Shown here piece after piece: positions 45,961 through 58,877 of a DNA stretch of 64,000 bases. The stretch's first letter is position 1. Each line of letters starts with the position of its first letter. The DNA is from Onchidella celtica (Eukaryota > Mollusca > Gastropoda > Systellommatophora > Onchidiidae). The position numbers and the translations under genes are program-made. The notes under the pieces were generated by a model, which ran no database searches, was not told the origin of the DNA, and saw nothing but the letters and a program-made list of their open reading frames with translations. The DNA lies in the NCBI GenBank assembly GCA_963931925.1, contig OZ007581.1:24970543-25034542 (forward strand). The letters are read 5' to 3'.

Positions 45961-48690
45961 ACGTGGACACTGGAGAAATATATTACTATTGTTATTATTA
46001 TGAGTTATATAGATACATTGTTACGTTATTGTTCACATATTGTCATTTTGTATTACACAGACTTCCATCATTGTGACGTATGAGTCAAATCATTAAAAGT
46101 CTGCTCAACCGACCAAATACTTCTTTTCAAGTTATTTAGACACATTCATTTTGAACAAAAATCAGTCTTTACTATTATTTATATTAAATTCTTTTGAGCC
46201 GCAAAACAGAGGCTTATTTTCATCGGATAGATCCGAAAAGTGTGACCGGAAATTGCGTTCGTGACCTCTCTTTACACATTGGTAGTAGAATATCGACGTA
46301 GTGAAATTATAGTGTAACAGCAAGTTCTATCTGTCATTGCATCCAATTAAATTTTGCCGCTTTAATGTAGATTAGATATAGATAATTACGCTGTCGGGCT
46401 TGGTACATGGAAAATTTGCAAGATTTATCTTGGGCGGATCGGTTAGTGTGTGGAATTGAAGCAGTCACGGCACATAAAGAGCTTGGAAAACTGTTCAAAA
46501 CACGATTGAAGTTGAATGTGAAAAGGCATTAGTTACAATATCTTATTATTATGTTACCGATACTTAGTGAAGAGATCAGTTGAGATCAACAACGGCCAAT
46601 TTCTTTGCGTAATAATAAATAAACTCTTAAAATCCATGTCACAAGAATTTTGACCACAGCTACTCAGTAACTGATGAAAGTTACCCCCTTGGAAGAACAT
46701 GACATGAAACCAATATTGTTATAGTGAACTTGCCCATTTCTAGAAACATCGTCATCAGCTTACGTGCTCCCTGTCCGAGATCTGGACACCTTTGAAACAA
46801 AGTCTGCACTGACTGCTTCCCGTGTGCATTTGATAATAGTTTTTAGCAGATCAAACATTTATGTAACTTCTAACACCCTTAGATCCTGACCTTTTTTTTT
46901 TAAAGTGTTGTTCCATTACTCGCTGGAAGTGTGGAGAATGGAAACATTTAATTTCTGCAGCCATTTAGAACGTATATTTGCTTAAAGGAAACTCCTGTAA
47001 GTGATGTATGCTGTTAACAGCGTCATCCCCCCACTTGTGTAGCTACAGTTTTAAAAGGCTGAAGTATGGAATGTGGTGTTCGAACTGCGTTTAAGTAAAT
47101 ATTTCTCGGGTTCAAAGTCAGTGTTTCAAACATGTACCCGTGATCAGAATTTGTTTGTTTTATTTCTTAAAGGAAAATTTGCATCTGGATATAAAAAGGT
47201 GTTAGTGTTGTGGAAATACACAGTATTTATCTTAACACAGAAAAGGGCGCACGAACCCATTTACGTATTTGTGATACCCTTAGCCAGCCTTCACAAAATA
47301 TAACGTGGAATTGCTTTAAAGTATTCATTACTGAACAAGTGAAAATGCTCAGTCAGTTCGATAATATTGAATTGACGACTTTTAACAAAGTCCCAGACCT
47401 AGATTCATTCTTTCTGTTCTTGAAGAAATGGAAAAAGGATGTTGTATGTGTTAAATTGTTCTTTAAACAAATCCAGTGTCACAAATGTTGCATTAGGTCA
47501 TCGGTCATAAAAGTACAGTTGGCAGATCCTAGGTGGAAGCAAACACGTACGACAATCTCTGCAAAGTACAAACTCCACCAGAAGTATTGATTCTTCTACT
47601 GTGTGCAGAAACATCATCGGTAAAACAAGAGCAACTGCAGTGGATAGGAAATCGAAGCCTCCAAATAGAGCCCAAAGATTTCAGTCATAGTCTTTCAGTT
47701 GTGTTCACTATCCATTGGTTTCATCAGGAATTCAGCAGATTCTGGGCGTGTTCTATTTCCCTTGAATTTCACTGTCTTATACTCTCTCTCTCTCTCTTCA
47801 AATCATGGTTCGCCACTCATTCCTCCTCTCGGATGCTCTCAAAAAGCCCATATTGTCCTGGTTTTTCCCTGTCGCCCATCTGTTCAAACTCTCTAAATAT
47901 GTTATTCTTTGTCTACCTCTGTCTTATAAACAGTCAAATAATTGCCAGGTTTTGCAAAACTAAAAACTGAAACCTTAAAACAACAACAACAACAGCAACC
48001 GCACAGGTACTGGTCATCCTGCGGACAGCAAAGCTACATGTAGCGCATTCCCTCTTGTCATGGATTGTTTTGACTCAGTGCCGGAGGTCTCTTTTTCCAC
48101 CAACTGACTCTAGACAGTTTTGACGTGACAAAACTAATGAGATAGTTTTGTTCAAGTATCACCAGTGGACGAGGTTTCTTTCATCCCCATACTTCACATC
48201 TCACTCTGAAACTGAGACAAAACAGACTTGATTCAGGGGCGTCACCATCCTAAATGTTTAAAATGTTATGATTCTATTGGCAAACGATTTTTGTGTCCAC
48301 GAATATGTGTATCGATTGTGTGTGTATGTGTTTGTGTTGGAGTAGCGTTGCTTTCATGGCTGAAAAACATTGTGTGCCTTCTTTCGGGGTGGGGGTGGGG
48401 TGGGGAGGTTGTTCTTGCTGATTTTCATTATGTTTGTCAACCGTAGCACTAACAGTGGCTGTGGACAGACATACACAAAAGAAAGCCGATTAGCGAGGTC
48501 AAGGGTGTGCAATATCCAGTATCACTTCAAGTGAAAACACGGATCTTTTCGTTGGGACCGAGGAAACGAATGTCAGCTGTAGGAAAAAGGTCAGCGGGAG
48601 AGGAGAAACAGGTGATCGATGTGAAAAAAGACCTGTAAAATTAATGTCGTCATCTTGATTGTAATCTGTGCACTTGAATTGTGTCCTACG
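45961..48690. other. Diverged CTLD-module spacer and non-coding sequence
   Basis: Bases 46700-47500 repeat the spacer motifs seen near 24930-25560 (gatctggacacctttgaaacaaa, gttcgaactgcgtttaagtaaatattt). Bases 48030-48240 resemble the 3' flank of the lectin copies. No intact lectin frame here. Confidence 0.5.
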
Positions 48691-48699
48691 TGTCAGGTC

Positions 48700-48878
48700 A
48701 ATGTGTTTTAGTTAGGGAAGCATATTATGTGCACTGTTAATTTTGTTTATTTATTAGTGTGTGTGTATATATGTGTGTATGCGCGCTATATATCATACTT
48801 TCTGTTTCTGTAATTGTATTGTTATGTATTCAATGATCAAAACAAATTTCCTTGTACAAGGACGGATAAAATTTATCT

Positions 48879-48909
<31 letters not shown>
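48700..48909 (+). mobile_element. LINE 3'-end remnant with (TTATC)n tail
   Basis: tgtattcaatgatcaaaacaaatttccttgtacaaggacggataaa followed by (TTATC)n (48873-48909) has the form of a LINE 3' UTR plus short tandem tail, of the L1/Tx1 kind as I recall it. No ORF remains. Confidence 0.6.
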
Positions 48910-49304
48910 TTTTGGTCCATCACACCCTTCACTTCAGCGGTTCATGTGTGCCAGGAACTTCAACTCCATAAAGTCTCGACAGATTGTAAAACGTGTTCCT
49001 GTTCAATTCGCAGTCTGTTGGAAACAGTCATGGAGACAAACACGGACACGGCATTTCCCACCGAGACATTGTTTGGTACACTGTAGAGATGAAGTAGTCA
49101 CCGAAGATTTAGGTGGAGATGCCAAGAGAAGGGAACCTCATTGACCCTTTCAATGCCCAAACAATACTGTTGTGATTTTCTATCATCCTTGTTACTTTTG
49201 AATATGATTATTTTGATTATTCCACTATGTAAAGGGGAGCTTTTGAAGCAAGTCTTGTCTAGACTTGTTATAAGTACTTACGACTCCCAAGCATTTTGCG
49301 CTGT

Positions 49305-49615
49305 TGGTGAGTACGTATACGTACTATCCCCAACCCCGTTTTCATCCCCAGCCCTAAATCTTATCGAATCCCTAACCCTGCCCTCTATCCTTTGAACAAA
49401 ATATTTTTTAAAAAAAGAGAAGGAAAACAAAAAGGAAATCTGGAAGAATAATTAATCATAATTAATTAAAGCTGTTGTCAATGAGCTTTTCGGGAGGAGC
49501 TCTGTAGCTCTGGAGTCACAAAAGGCTTTAAAATACGTACCCCTAGCATAAAAAACGTGGGGCTGGGGGGAGGGGGGCGTACCTGCTTGTAACAACACCC
49601 TTTTACCAAATGTCG
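49305..49615 (+). repeat. Unclassified dispersed repeat, copy 2
   Basis: Partner of 20997-21250. Its left part (acgtactatccccaacccc) also matches the left flank of LINE A near 16612. Confidence 0.7.
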
Positions 49616-52539
49616 AACTATTTGTATTTGTATTGGACATACAAAAGATGATTCAGGACTATAGGCTGTCTGCGTTCAATGGCATTCATAAAGATCTCCA
49701 ACCAGTTCTTTTGGAAGGGCTAACACCTGGTGATTAGAAACCAATTTCCTGCCCCAGGCTCACGGGAAAAGCTGGTGGATGGCCTTAGTTCAAAGGGACT
49801 CAAGTAAAGTTAGTCCATGTGTGAAAACCAACATAAAATTGTTCGAGGCATATGAATTTCAAATGTTTATAAATGGTAAAACACACATTTTTATTTGCTT
49901 GCAAAGATCACCACCCAGAAAGCAAAATACAAATTCTAATGGCATGTTCAACGCAGAGTTTACATAGCCATTCCATGAACATACATAGGGCCGCTCCAAT
50001 GATAAAATCGAAAACTCAACCTAAGCAATTTCAAAGGAGTGGGGGAAAATGCTATTTAAAACAAAACTCTTGTAGTGAATATTTTTTTTACCCTAAAACA
50101 TAACCTTTTACTGGTAATATTTCTTTTTTTTTTTTTTCATGTAATAATATTTCATGCGATTTTCTGAGTAAGCCCATTAAATTTTTGTGATGCCGTATTT
50201 TGAATGACAAAGTATGCTCACCCGGGTTTGAGGATTTTATCACCGGAAAAATGTCGCGCAGTTGTCTGTGGTCAGTGTAGAGCCTCCTGCCTGCCCGCTA
50301 TACAGTGGCATTCTCGGTAGTCGTTTACCATAGCATGAATAAAACACAAGGGGAAAAGGCAGAATTCTGTTATTGTGTACTGTATTAGGTCAGTTATGCT
50401 ATACTAGAACAAAAACGGCATTCTTTGCATATTTTTAGTTAGACCAAATCACATGAAGCGATAGTAACCCCCCTCCCCCCCCCCCCCCCCACCACCATCA
50501 TCATCCTCTTCTCTCTCCCAGAGACTTTCTTTCTGTCTCTACAGGTTTCCTTTTTTTTTTTCAGACATCACAGCAGAGTTGTCTTTAGTAATTACAGAAT
50601 ACTGAATAAGCTGACAACTGCAGCCCGGTACACTTTGGAAAGCAAAGAAGGCAAATAGAAGAGTAATCAAGGAAAACGTAAATGAAGGAGAACCATACTA
50701 TTTTCATCGAGAAATATACAGACAATGCAACCAAGGAGTGAAAAAACTGATCAGAATAGTCAATGCAAAACTAAACAAGGTTTTGTTTCCACTCAGTGTC
50801 AAACAGTTTGATGTGGAGAAAACAAAAGGAAAACTAAAACGCCTTCCGCTAACAATTGATCTCACCATTTTGGGTCGCATTTCAAGAAAAGAATTCTAAA
50901 GATCTAAAATACAACCCGAACTAGATCTCATTGATGCAGGAGTGGGGGTTTGTCCCAATCATGACCAATTTTTTGATAATTTTGATTCAGTTTCTCGAGA
51001 AACGGTAAAGAATATTAATTCTTAGCTTCCTCTCCAAAATTATGTTCTGTGGACCCGTCACCCACTCCATTGTTGCTATACATTTATGTCATTGTTCATG
51101 AGATATTATCAGCCACTCCATAAGCAGGGACCAAGTATCAACTTTCATAAAGATGCTGGCATTTTGGGCCTGTGTAGTGAAGAAGCCAAATCTTCACCCC
51201 ATCGAACAAAAACAAGTTACGTAGGCGACTTTACGGATCAAGGTCGATTCAGATAAACAAGTGAAACGCTGATCGTTTTTAAATCTACGCAGTACTAGGC
51301 AACTTTCTTTTGCTCTCACATCTGATTCAGGTAGGTCTAGTGCTGCGGCATGCTGTTAAATAACACACAATTAACGTCAAGGGATGGGTGGTTTCAGTAC
51401 TTAAATAATAAAATTAATTTCTGGGTAGGACACCAGTCGAAGGCAAGGGTAGTAATCAGTCATGTCTTCGTACTTTGGTGGTTTAAACTGTTATTTCCCT
51501 TACGCGAGGGGTCGCAAAGTGAAAAGTGGATTAATTGTTGGCATTAATATTAATTTTACTTCACGGCTGTTTAAGTTTCTAATCTTATGTCAACCTAGTT
51601 TCTTAAGCCTGTACAGATTTCACCTATCCCGGTAGACATTATAAACAACATCGTTTTTGAATTAGTTTAAAGCAAGCCGCATCGACTTCACCGAGCAGTC
51701 CACGCATCACACTGCCCGCTTGATTAATTGCATTTCAGCACATTTTCTGTCTTGCAGCAGAATTATAGATTACACGGGTTGTTCAAACGTCTAGAAATGT
51801 GGAACTGTATTAGATAAATTCACAGTGGATAATATACAAATGATTTTGCAATGAGAATAAGCCATTGCCAATCAAGGGGTTAAACGTGTTGCCGGATATC
51901 AGATATACCCCCTTTTATGTGCTCCTCTCCCCTAATCTTATTCACCACGCATTCATGTTTATCCAAGTATGAAGAGTTCAAGTTCAAAGATCAGAGTTCA
52001 GAAGGAAAACGCATTATATTCGTTCCGGAACACCGATTTCTGGGCCAGAGAACGATCGGCCTGACACTCTACCCACCGCAGTTTTAGCTTTGAGCTTGGA
52101 ATAGCGTAAAGAGTAGAATGGAGTTTGTGTTTGTGTTTTATATATTATATTGTTGTTCATTTGTCTAAAAGAAAATTATACTTTATAAGAAACAGAAATC
52201 AATTTCTAAATTAATGTTACTAGCCGACCCGAGCAAGATAAATCATGTAAATGTTCCATGTACGAAGCCCAACCGTATATTTAGATGTAGGCTACATTAA
52301 AACGGCATTTGGCTGCCATGCAATGAACTAGAACTTACTGCTACCCCACCGTAGAAATACACAGATGTGATTACATTGATTTTCGACTACCGGTGTGTAA
52401 AAAGAGGTCAGCGACGAAATTTCCGATCATGGTTTTTTATTCTAATCGACGAAAATGCGTCTCTATTTTTGCGGCTGAAAAAAAATCTTCAACAAATAAT
52501 ATTAATCCTAATTTTTGTCCGAAATGAATGTGTCCATGT
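49616..52539. other. Non-coding interval
   Basis: No supported gene. Poly-C run near 50470-50490 and a pyrimidine tract at 50530-50563. A 66-codon unrecognised plus-strand frame lies at about 50699-50899. Confidence 0.5.
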
Positions 52540-52650
52540 AACTCATCATCAAAAATCGAAGCATTGCACCAAGTTTCATAATCTTTTATGTCACAGCCAC
52601 GAAGTTTTAGGTGATGGCCTGTTCACCCTCTAGTTCCACTATTATTAGAT
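52540..52650 (+). repeat. Dispersed repeat R3, diverged copy
   Basis: Shares caccaagtttcataatctttta, acgaagttttag and ggttcaccctctag-like blocks with 53690-53800. Confidence 0.6.
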
Positions 52651-53059
52651 GATTAATGCACTTGTAGTCAGCAAGTGTTGTGTCAGAACGCTTATCAATA
52701 CTATTATATTTCAGCACTTGCCGATACTTGGCATCATTTACTGACCAAACAGCTAAAAGTATAAATTTCAAAAGTTTTTTTTTTTCTACACAGGTTACTT
52801 GAAACTTAGATCATAACCCGGCCATTAATAGTTAGCGATAATACGGCGCCTAATTTTCAAATATCGCCCACTGTCGACGTTTACAGTTTTGTATTTGACT
52901 TCTTTGAAGGTGTGCAGTACCTTTATAACGATTAGATATGGCTTAAAACGAACGATACTATAAGCACTAAAGTACAGCCATGTTGAACACTTTTGACTAA
53001 TTCAGGAATTTTATCATTTTCGCTTGGAACCCATGGGCAGATATGGATTTATAGAAACT

Positions 53060-53207
<148 letters not shown>

Positions 53208-53689
53208 GGGGGGGGAGTATCTGAAGAGAAAGAGAGGAGAGACGTAAACAGGGAGGGCAGAACCAATGTTAATACATTAAACGCGTAATGGTTCACGATC
53301 TTCTTTTTGGACCAGAAATCTATGCTTGACTGGCGTTGGAGCGTCAGAGGATTAAGAAAGCTCAACCCGGAAAAATTCAAAGGCAAGCCTGGGGCTGTCA
53401 AGTATAAATATTCTCTTGATGAAATAGAACATGTATTTTGTCAGGATTAGTATGATTCTTTTGACACGTCATGCAGCAAAGATGCAAATCATGCCGAAGA
53501 CCCCCCCCCCCCCCTTCTCTTCTCTTTCTCTCCCCACCGCACCCCCTTTTTTTTTTTTATTTAAGTCAATGCCTTGGACATTTAGGAAGAGTGATTGAAA
53601 TAAAGTCCCCTTACCCCAGGCGCGCAATAGCCTATCTTGATGAGGCAACTACATGACTACAAGACCGACGTACTTGGATGGTGACTTGA

Positions 53690-53800
53690 CGAATTTCAGT
53701 CAAAAATTGATGCAGTACACCAAGTTTCATATTTTTTTATAGTGTAGTCGCGAAGTTTTAGCTGCTTACAGGTTCACCCTCTAGCTCAATAATATTGCAG
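53690..53800 (+). repeat. Dispersed repeat R3, reference copy
   Basis: aaaaattgatgcagtacaccaagtttcat ... gtcgcgaagttttagctgc ... ggttcaccctctagctcaa. Third member of the family with 45849-45960 and 52540-52650. Confidence 0.7.
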
Positions 53801-53947
53801 TAAGATACAGTGGAAAGTTAGTTTTTGAGTGCATGTCGAAAAGTAAAAGAAAGCTAACAGTCTTAGAGTGTTCCCGTGTGTTTAATAACAAAGAAGTGAT
53901 CTTGAAACTTAAAAGACTCTCACTGCTGAATTTGGAATGGTCAAGAT

Positions 53948-54393
53948 CAGTGGTTCTCAACTTGGGCAATAACGGGGGCGAAAATGAAGCCAAGTGCGAC
54001 AAGGGGGCTAAAACTATGAAAAGGGGGCGATGGGGTGGGGCCGAAAACGTGAATGGAGGACGATTTGGGGGCAAAATATATGGCAACCACTGACTTGTTC
54101 AACAATACACCTAGATGGCTTTTATGAACAGAAAAGGCACATAATTATATATTTTTTTCAGTCATTTGATCAGGAATGCTTTCTATTTTGTGACGAATAA
54201 TCAACGTCCTTATTGTCATTAATAAGGCTTAAAAAAACACTTAACATTACAACTTGGGCGTATTCTGTTTCCTTGTGGAATAGATCCGCTGGGTTTGAAT
54301 AGGGATTTGGGAAGGCGGAGGGAAAAGAGCTGGAGTTCAAGGAATACTTGGAGCTGAAGAGGGCGGTTGCCTGAAAAAGGTTGAGAACCGCTG
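53948..54393. mobile_element. Non-autonomous hAT element, 446 bp
   Basis: Left end cagtggttctcaac and right end gttgagaaccgctg form the classic hAT terminal inverted repeat. Flanked by gtcaagat (53940-53947) and ttcaagat (54394-54401), 7 of 8 identical. The interior has no transposase. Confidence 0.85.
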
Positions 54394-54401
54394 TTCAAGA
54401 T

Positions 54402-55615
54402 AATACATTATCAATGAGGAATCTTTGATATATATATATATAAAATATATTGATGTTGACTGAACTATTTGCGTATTGGGTGGGTCACAGTGCAGAGGCG
54501 TGTTGTAGTTGGTTGTTTCCACACCATTTTACTTAAATAGCTTACATGTAACTTCTCTCTGGAGTGTTCATTCCCCGCCATCGTCATGCGTATTTGTATT
54601 ATTTATAAATAGCGAACGGTTGATGTTTATCATTTTCAGTGCAAAATAAGAATTCAAACAAATTCTCTGCACGGGTGGAGGCTGCATTTAGCAAATCCTT
54701 TACATACAAAAAGAATAAATTAAAATAGTGAATGTCATGCTGTTAGAATTTCCACACAGCAGCCAAAACATTTGAAACACATTGTGTGGACGTTAATAAA
54801 AAAAGCAAAACGGCATTCATCCTCAAAAACTGCCACTGGGGAGGGGCTAGTGTACTGACATGTTACGGGATTATGAAGTCTTCGGTTGGGGTAAATTCCT
54901 GCTTGGAAATTTACTGGGGCATTGCAAAGCCTTGGTCATGGATTGCCAAACCTATTCAGATATTGTTTACAATTCTGTAAACATGTACCTGCTCAATATC
55001 CGTTTACGTATTTCGCAATTCCCTTTCCCAAGGTGAATTGGCTACGTGCTTATAGGTGTTGATTTCGTGTGCAAAACATGAATGTGGAAAGCCCAACGGG
55101 TCTAAATATAACAGTACTATGAAGAATACTGCACTTTGAAGCTTCTTACACCCTCCTGCCTTGTCCAAAAGGCCCGATATGTTAAAAGATTTCGTTGTTG
55201 TTGCTTTTTTTTTATTGGACGGGGGGGGGGGGGGTCAAAATTGATAAGAGCCCCCAGAAGGGGCCTTTATACACTTTCCAATATTTTCCACAAGCGTACT
55301 CTTTTACTAACTTCACGATGTATTTCTTGATAAAGACTTAAGGGCCTGTCCTTCCCAGGTATGACATCAACGTAACACTGAGAAATGGAGGGAGGGAACT
55401 GTGGCTTGGGGTTGGGTAGAACGGGTTTTCAGTGACTTTCATACACTTGTGTTTTTGTTTCACCTCAATTTTGGAATTCTGTTTTGCTCCATCAGTATAG
55501 ATGGTAGATTCATGTTAACACTTTCTTTAGTCCACAGATGATTAGATTCCTTTCTTGGCTTGGGTATGGTTCTATCATCGGCAGTACGACTCCGGTACAT
55601 TATTTTACAGCACTG
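54402..55615. other. Non-coding interval
   Basis: Short (TA)n at 54428-54440 and a poly-G run near 55220. Nothing coding recognised. Confidence 0.5.
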
Positions 55616-56045
55616 AGATAGACAGACAGACAAACAGACAGACAGATAGATAGATAGATAGACAGATAGACAGACAGATAGACAGATAGACAGATCGATC
55701 GATCGATCGATAGATAGATAAATAAATACATAGATAGATAGATTAACAGACAAACAGACAGACAAATAGATAGACAGATATATAGATAGAAAGATATATA
55801 GATAGAAAGATATATAGATAAATAGATAGACAGACAGACAGACACACAGACAGACAGACAGTCAGACAGACAGTCAGACAGATAATAGACAGACAGACAC
55901 ACACACACACAAGCAGACAGACACACACACACACACAGACACACAGACATACAGACACACAGATAGAGATAGAAATGATAGAGACAGAGATAGATATAGA
56001 AATAGAGATAGAGCTCGAGATAGAGAAAGAGAGAGAGAGAGATAG
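55616..56045. repeat. Compound (GACA/GATA)n and (CA)n microsatellite
   Basis: About 430 bp of tetranucleotide tracts passing into CA and GA repeats. The LSVCLSVC-like frames are artefacts. Confidence 0.93.
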
Positions 56046-56498
56046 ACTGCAAGGATGATGCAAGTCGTACCAAATAATATAAACTCAGTTTTGAAGTCTG
56101 TAAACATTCATCTTTCAATATTTAAAGCGATATGGGGCAAAATTCTTTTTTCACACAGAATAATAACTATGATATAGAAAATATAAAATACACTTCTTAT
56201 AATGTTTGAATCAAAGATATAATTAGCTTAAGTGAAAATTTGGACAGTACGGAAGGAGATTATTCACCAGGTATACAGCAGTTCATTAAGTGATGATTTT
56301 CGTCTTGGAAAAATTTTTAAGTTGTTTTCAAGTTAACCAGATATTAATATTGTTGCAGCACTTGATAGTCTCGTGTCTAGTCTTGAATGTTTTGAAAGTA
56401 CAGTCGTAATAATAATTTTAAAAACAAATGAATGCAACAATAATTAATGCGCAAGATGTTTCTGCTTCACTCATCCATCGCTGTGACACGATGAAATT

Positions 56499-56504
56499 TT
56501 TATT
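56499..56504 (-). terminator. Candidate poly(A) signal for the 82-aa frame
   Basis: AATAAA on the minus strand about 165 bases beyond the stop codon. Confidence 0.4.
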
Positions 56505-56668
56505 CTTAATCTTTTTTTCTTCTCTTCATCGAACATCTAGCCGTAGAGCTGTCCAACAACCGACAGTCCATCTAGCTGGGGTTGGAGTACGAATTATGGG
56601 TTGAGTAATGTGTGCTTGAATTATTGTAAGAAGATATTAATATTTTGTCTTGGTATGTGTAACATAGG

Positions 56669-56917
56669 TTACATAGGTATTCCAATAAATAAGACCGAAC
56701 TTCCGACGATACCGACTGTAAGTGCTATCAGGGACGTTCCCTTCAAGCTGCCAGAGTTGGTATCGCCGATTCCACCTCCTGTTCCACCACCGGTACTCCT
56801 ACTGCGACTGCCACCGCGAGCGCGACCGCCACCCCTGCCTCTTGCCGCTATCTGCGTCACCACGAGCAGTACAATAAAAAGAATAAGCAGCCGTGACTGA
56901 AATCGAAGAAGATTCAT
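56669..56917 (-). CDS. Small secreted or anchored Arg/Gly-rich protein, 82 aa
   Basis: ATG at 56917, TAA at 56669. Layout: signal peptide 1-25 (LLILFIVLLVVTQIAA), an Arg/Gly/Ser-rich stretch 26-53 (RGRGGGRARGGSRSRS, then a GGGTGGG run), a short polar linker with a Ser/Asn/Gly cluster, and a hydrophobic C terminus (about 61-82) that could be a membrane segment or a GPI-attachment signal. A TATA-like box lies upstream and AATAAA downstream, so the unit is compact and apparently intronless. I do not recognise the family. The layout superficially resembles vertebrate Shadoo, but that is analogy only. Function unknown. Confidence 0.55.
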   Translation of the reverse strand: MNLLRFQSRLLILFIVLLVVTQIAARGRGGGRARGGSRSRSTGGGTGGGIGDTNSGSLKGTSLIALTVGIVGSSVLFIGIPM

Positions 56918-56982
56918 CTTCCACGTTGTAGGCGGGTGGTGATGGATACTTCTGGTAGAGTCTCGTCCGGTCTCATCGATCT

Positions 56983-56990
56983 GTTATATT
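56983..56990 (-). promoter_or_regulatory. TATA-like box upstream of the 82-aa frame
   Basis: Minus-strand aatataac about 66 bases before the ATG, giving room for a start site near 56957 and a 5' UTR of about 40 bases. Motif and spacing only. Confidence 0.35.
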
Positions 56991-57244
56991 CTGTCTATGG
57001 CCTTGCTTTTTCCCAGCACAACGTAGCCGTTATTTCGCTGACGTGCTTTCTTCTAACTTAAACTCAAACTCCAAGCTGTAGAAGAAGAATGCAGTAAGAT
57101 CAATGTTCTCTTAAACCAGATTCTGTAAAGGAAAATAGCGTTTTGTGAATTTACAGTGTAAATCTTATTAAATGAGATTTTATCACAAAAACAAGAACAA
57201 CAATAATTCGTGTCTCGATTCAAGCATCCCTACTAATATCTTAT

Positions 57245-57605
57245 AGGGGACAAGGTGGTCTAGAGGCAAGGTGCTCGCCTCTCATGCCAAGGGTCCCGGG
57301 TTCAAAACCCGGCCGGTGCAGGCATGTTGGAAGTTTGGGATTTTTCTCATATTTTCATGTCCCTGATCCTATTGGGGGTAGGATCGAGTACCTAGTCTTC
57401 TCGGATAGGACGAAAAAATTCGGAGGGCCCGCGTGCACGTTGCTCACGTTAAAGTTGGAAATCGAAAAGAGCAGGCCGAACAGGCCGCTGCCCGGGCAAA
57501 ATTAAATAAAAATTCATCCCTACCATTCTCTCCCCCTCCTCCCTCATCTCCCCCACCCCCCTCAAATGGGATTAAAAAGTCATACAAATACAAATACAAA
57601 TACTT
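57245..57605 (+). mobile_element. tRNA-derived SINE, best-preserved copy
   Basis: Pol III A box (tggtctagagg) and B box (ggttcaaaacc) in tRNA-like spacing, then the family body (ggcatgttgga, tttttctcatattttcatgtccctgatcc, aggatcgagtacctagtcttctcgg, cacgttaaag, gaacaggccgctgcccgggc). It ends in aaatgggattaaaaagt.atacaaatacaaata. The tRNA species of origin is not clear. Confidence 0.92.
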
Positions 57606-58243
57606 ATTAGAAGCAAAATAGTTTTCAGGGATATTTCATGGTGGTGTACTTTTGTCCCCAACATTGCCACAATCTGAGAGACAGTTTCAAAAACGATAAA
57701 ATTGAAACTAGTTTTAGCGGCTTGAATAAACGGTAACATATTTTAATATTTATATAAAAAGGTTGTTGAGAATATATAAAAAAAGAATGAACAATAGAGT
57801 AGAGATTTAACAGACAGGAATATAATAATATATTTAAAAAAAGGAGTCCTTATTTCTTATGCCTTGATCTTACGCCAGTAGTCACATCAAATAATGGAAC
57901 AATTTCAATGTATATTAGATATATTGTTATTCTAGCTGTGGTACCCAGTTTTATCCGGGATAAACCAGTAAACCCACTGTTCTATCTTTGTCTGTCTCTC
58001 ATTTTCGTCTAAAAAGATTCCCATAATACTACAGTCTTACTACAGAGTTCATGCGCACCAGAACAGTAGCCACTCATTTTTGGTAAGGAAATTACTCGTA
58101 CAGAACGCGTATTGATATCCTTTTCGGTGCCGTGGGCTTACTACATGAAGGAAAAACAAAAATGTTTGCATTTTACATTTTTACAACTTTTTATTTCAAT
58201 ATACCCGAAATTTGAATGAACGCAATTGGTCGATACAAAACAG
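57606..58243. other. AT-rich non-coding interval
   Basis: No gene or repeat recognised. Confidence 0.5.
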
Positions 58244-58535
58244 ATTGTGCAGGCATGTTGGAAATTAGGATTTTTCTCATATGTTCGTTTCCTTGATCCT
58301 ATATGGTGCAGGATCGAGTACCTAGTCTTCTCAGATAAGGAGGAAAAAATTCCGGAGTGCCCGTGTGCACGCTGCGCACGTTAAGAGTAGGCCGAACAGG
58401 CCGCTGCCTGGGCAAAATTAAAATCAATGGATTAGAATTTTTCCCTATCACCCCCCGCCCCCACCCCCACCGACCACCCCCACCCCTCCACCCCCACCGA
58501 CCACCCCAACCATATCACCAACAAAAATTTATAAT
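58244..58535 (+). mobile_element. tRNA-derived SINE, 5'-truncated copy
   Basis: Begins at gcaggcatgttgga, missing the tRNA head, and continues through the family body to gccgctgcctgggcaaaatt and a C-rich tail. Confidence 0.85.
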
Positions 58536-58679
58536 TCATTATGTATATTAAATAGATATTAAAATATATTCAAATATCTTTATAATGCTCTGGAATACAA
58601 GTTGTGAGCTGTGAACTGTTGTGAGTTGTGAACTGCGCCTAACAGGCTGCGTTACAATTTGCTCTGAGTTAGAGAAAGG

Positions 58680-58705
58680 TAAAGAGAGTGAGAGAGAGAG
58701 GCAGA

Positions 58706-58777
<72 letters not shown>

Positions 58778-58877
58778 TTGTGAGAGAAAGAAAGAGAGAG
58801 AGATTTGTAAAGCGCATAGAGCATTTTTAATGGATATGCGCTATATAAATGCCATCCATTATTATTATTATTATTAT
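58680..58877 (+). repeat. (GA)n tract followed by tatataaatgcc/(ATT)n retroelement tail
   Basis: (GA)n at 58680-58802, then ttgtaaagcgcatagagcattttt...gcgctatataaatgccatcc and (ATT)n. The same tail in reverse starts the insertion at 12331. Confidence 0.8.

Noticed and set aside
48873..48909. (TTATC)n considered as an independent or telomere-like repeat
   Set aside because: It directly follows a LINE-type 3' end and is too short; a retroelement tail is the simpler reading.
50699..50899. 66-codon frame after a good-looking pyrimidine tract and AG
   Set aside because: No recognisable domain and no partner exon; splice-like signals alone are weak in pyrimidine-rich DNA.
52367..52633. 88-codon frame
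   Set aside because: Its second half lies in dispersed repeat R3 and no domain is recognisable.
56601..56900. 99-codon plus-strand frame with a proline-rich stretch
   Set aside because: Opposite-strand shadow of the Arg/Gly-rich frame, which alone has a signal peptide, TATA-like box and AATAAA.
57245..57320. Possible tRNA gene from A and B boxes
   Set aside because: The acceptor stem does not close, and the sequence continues into a body shared with five other copies, so it is a tRNA-derived SINE.
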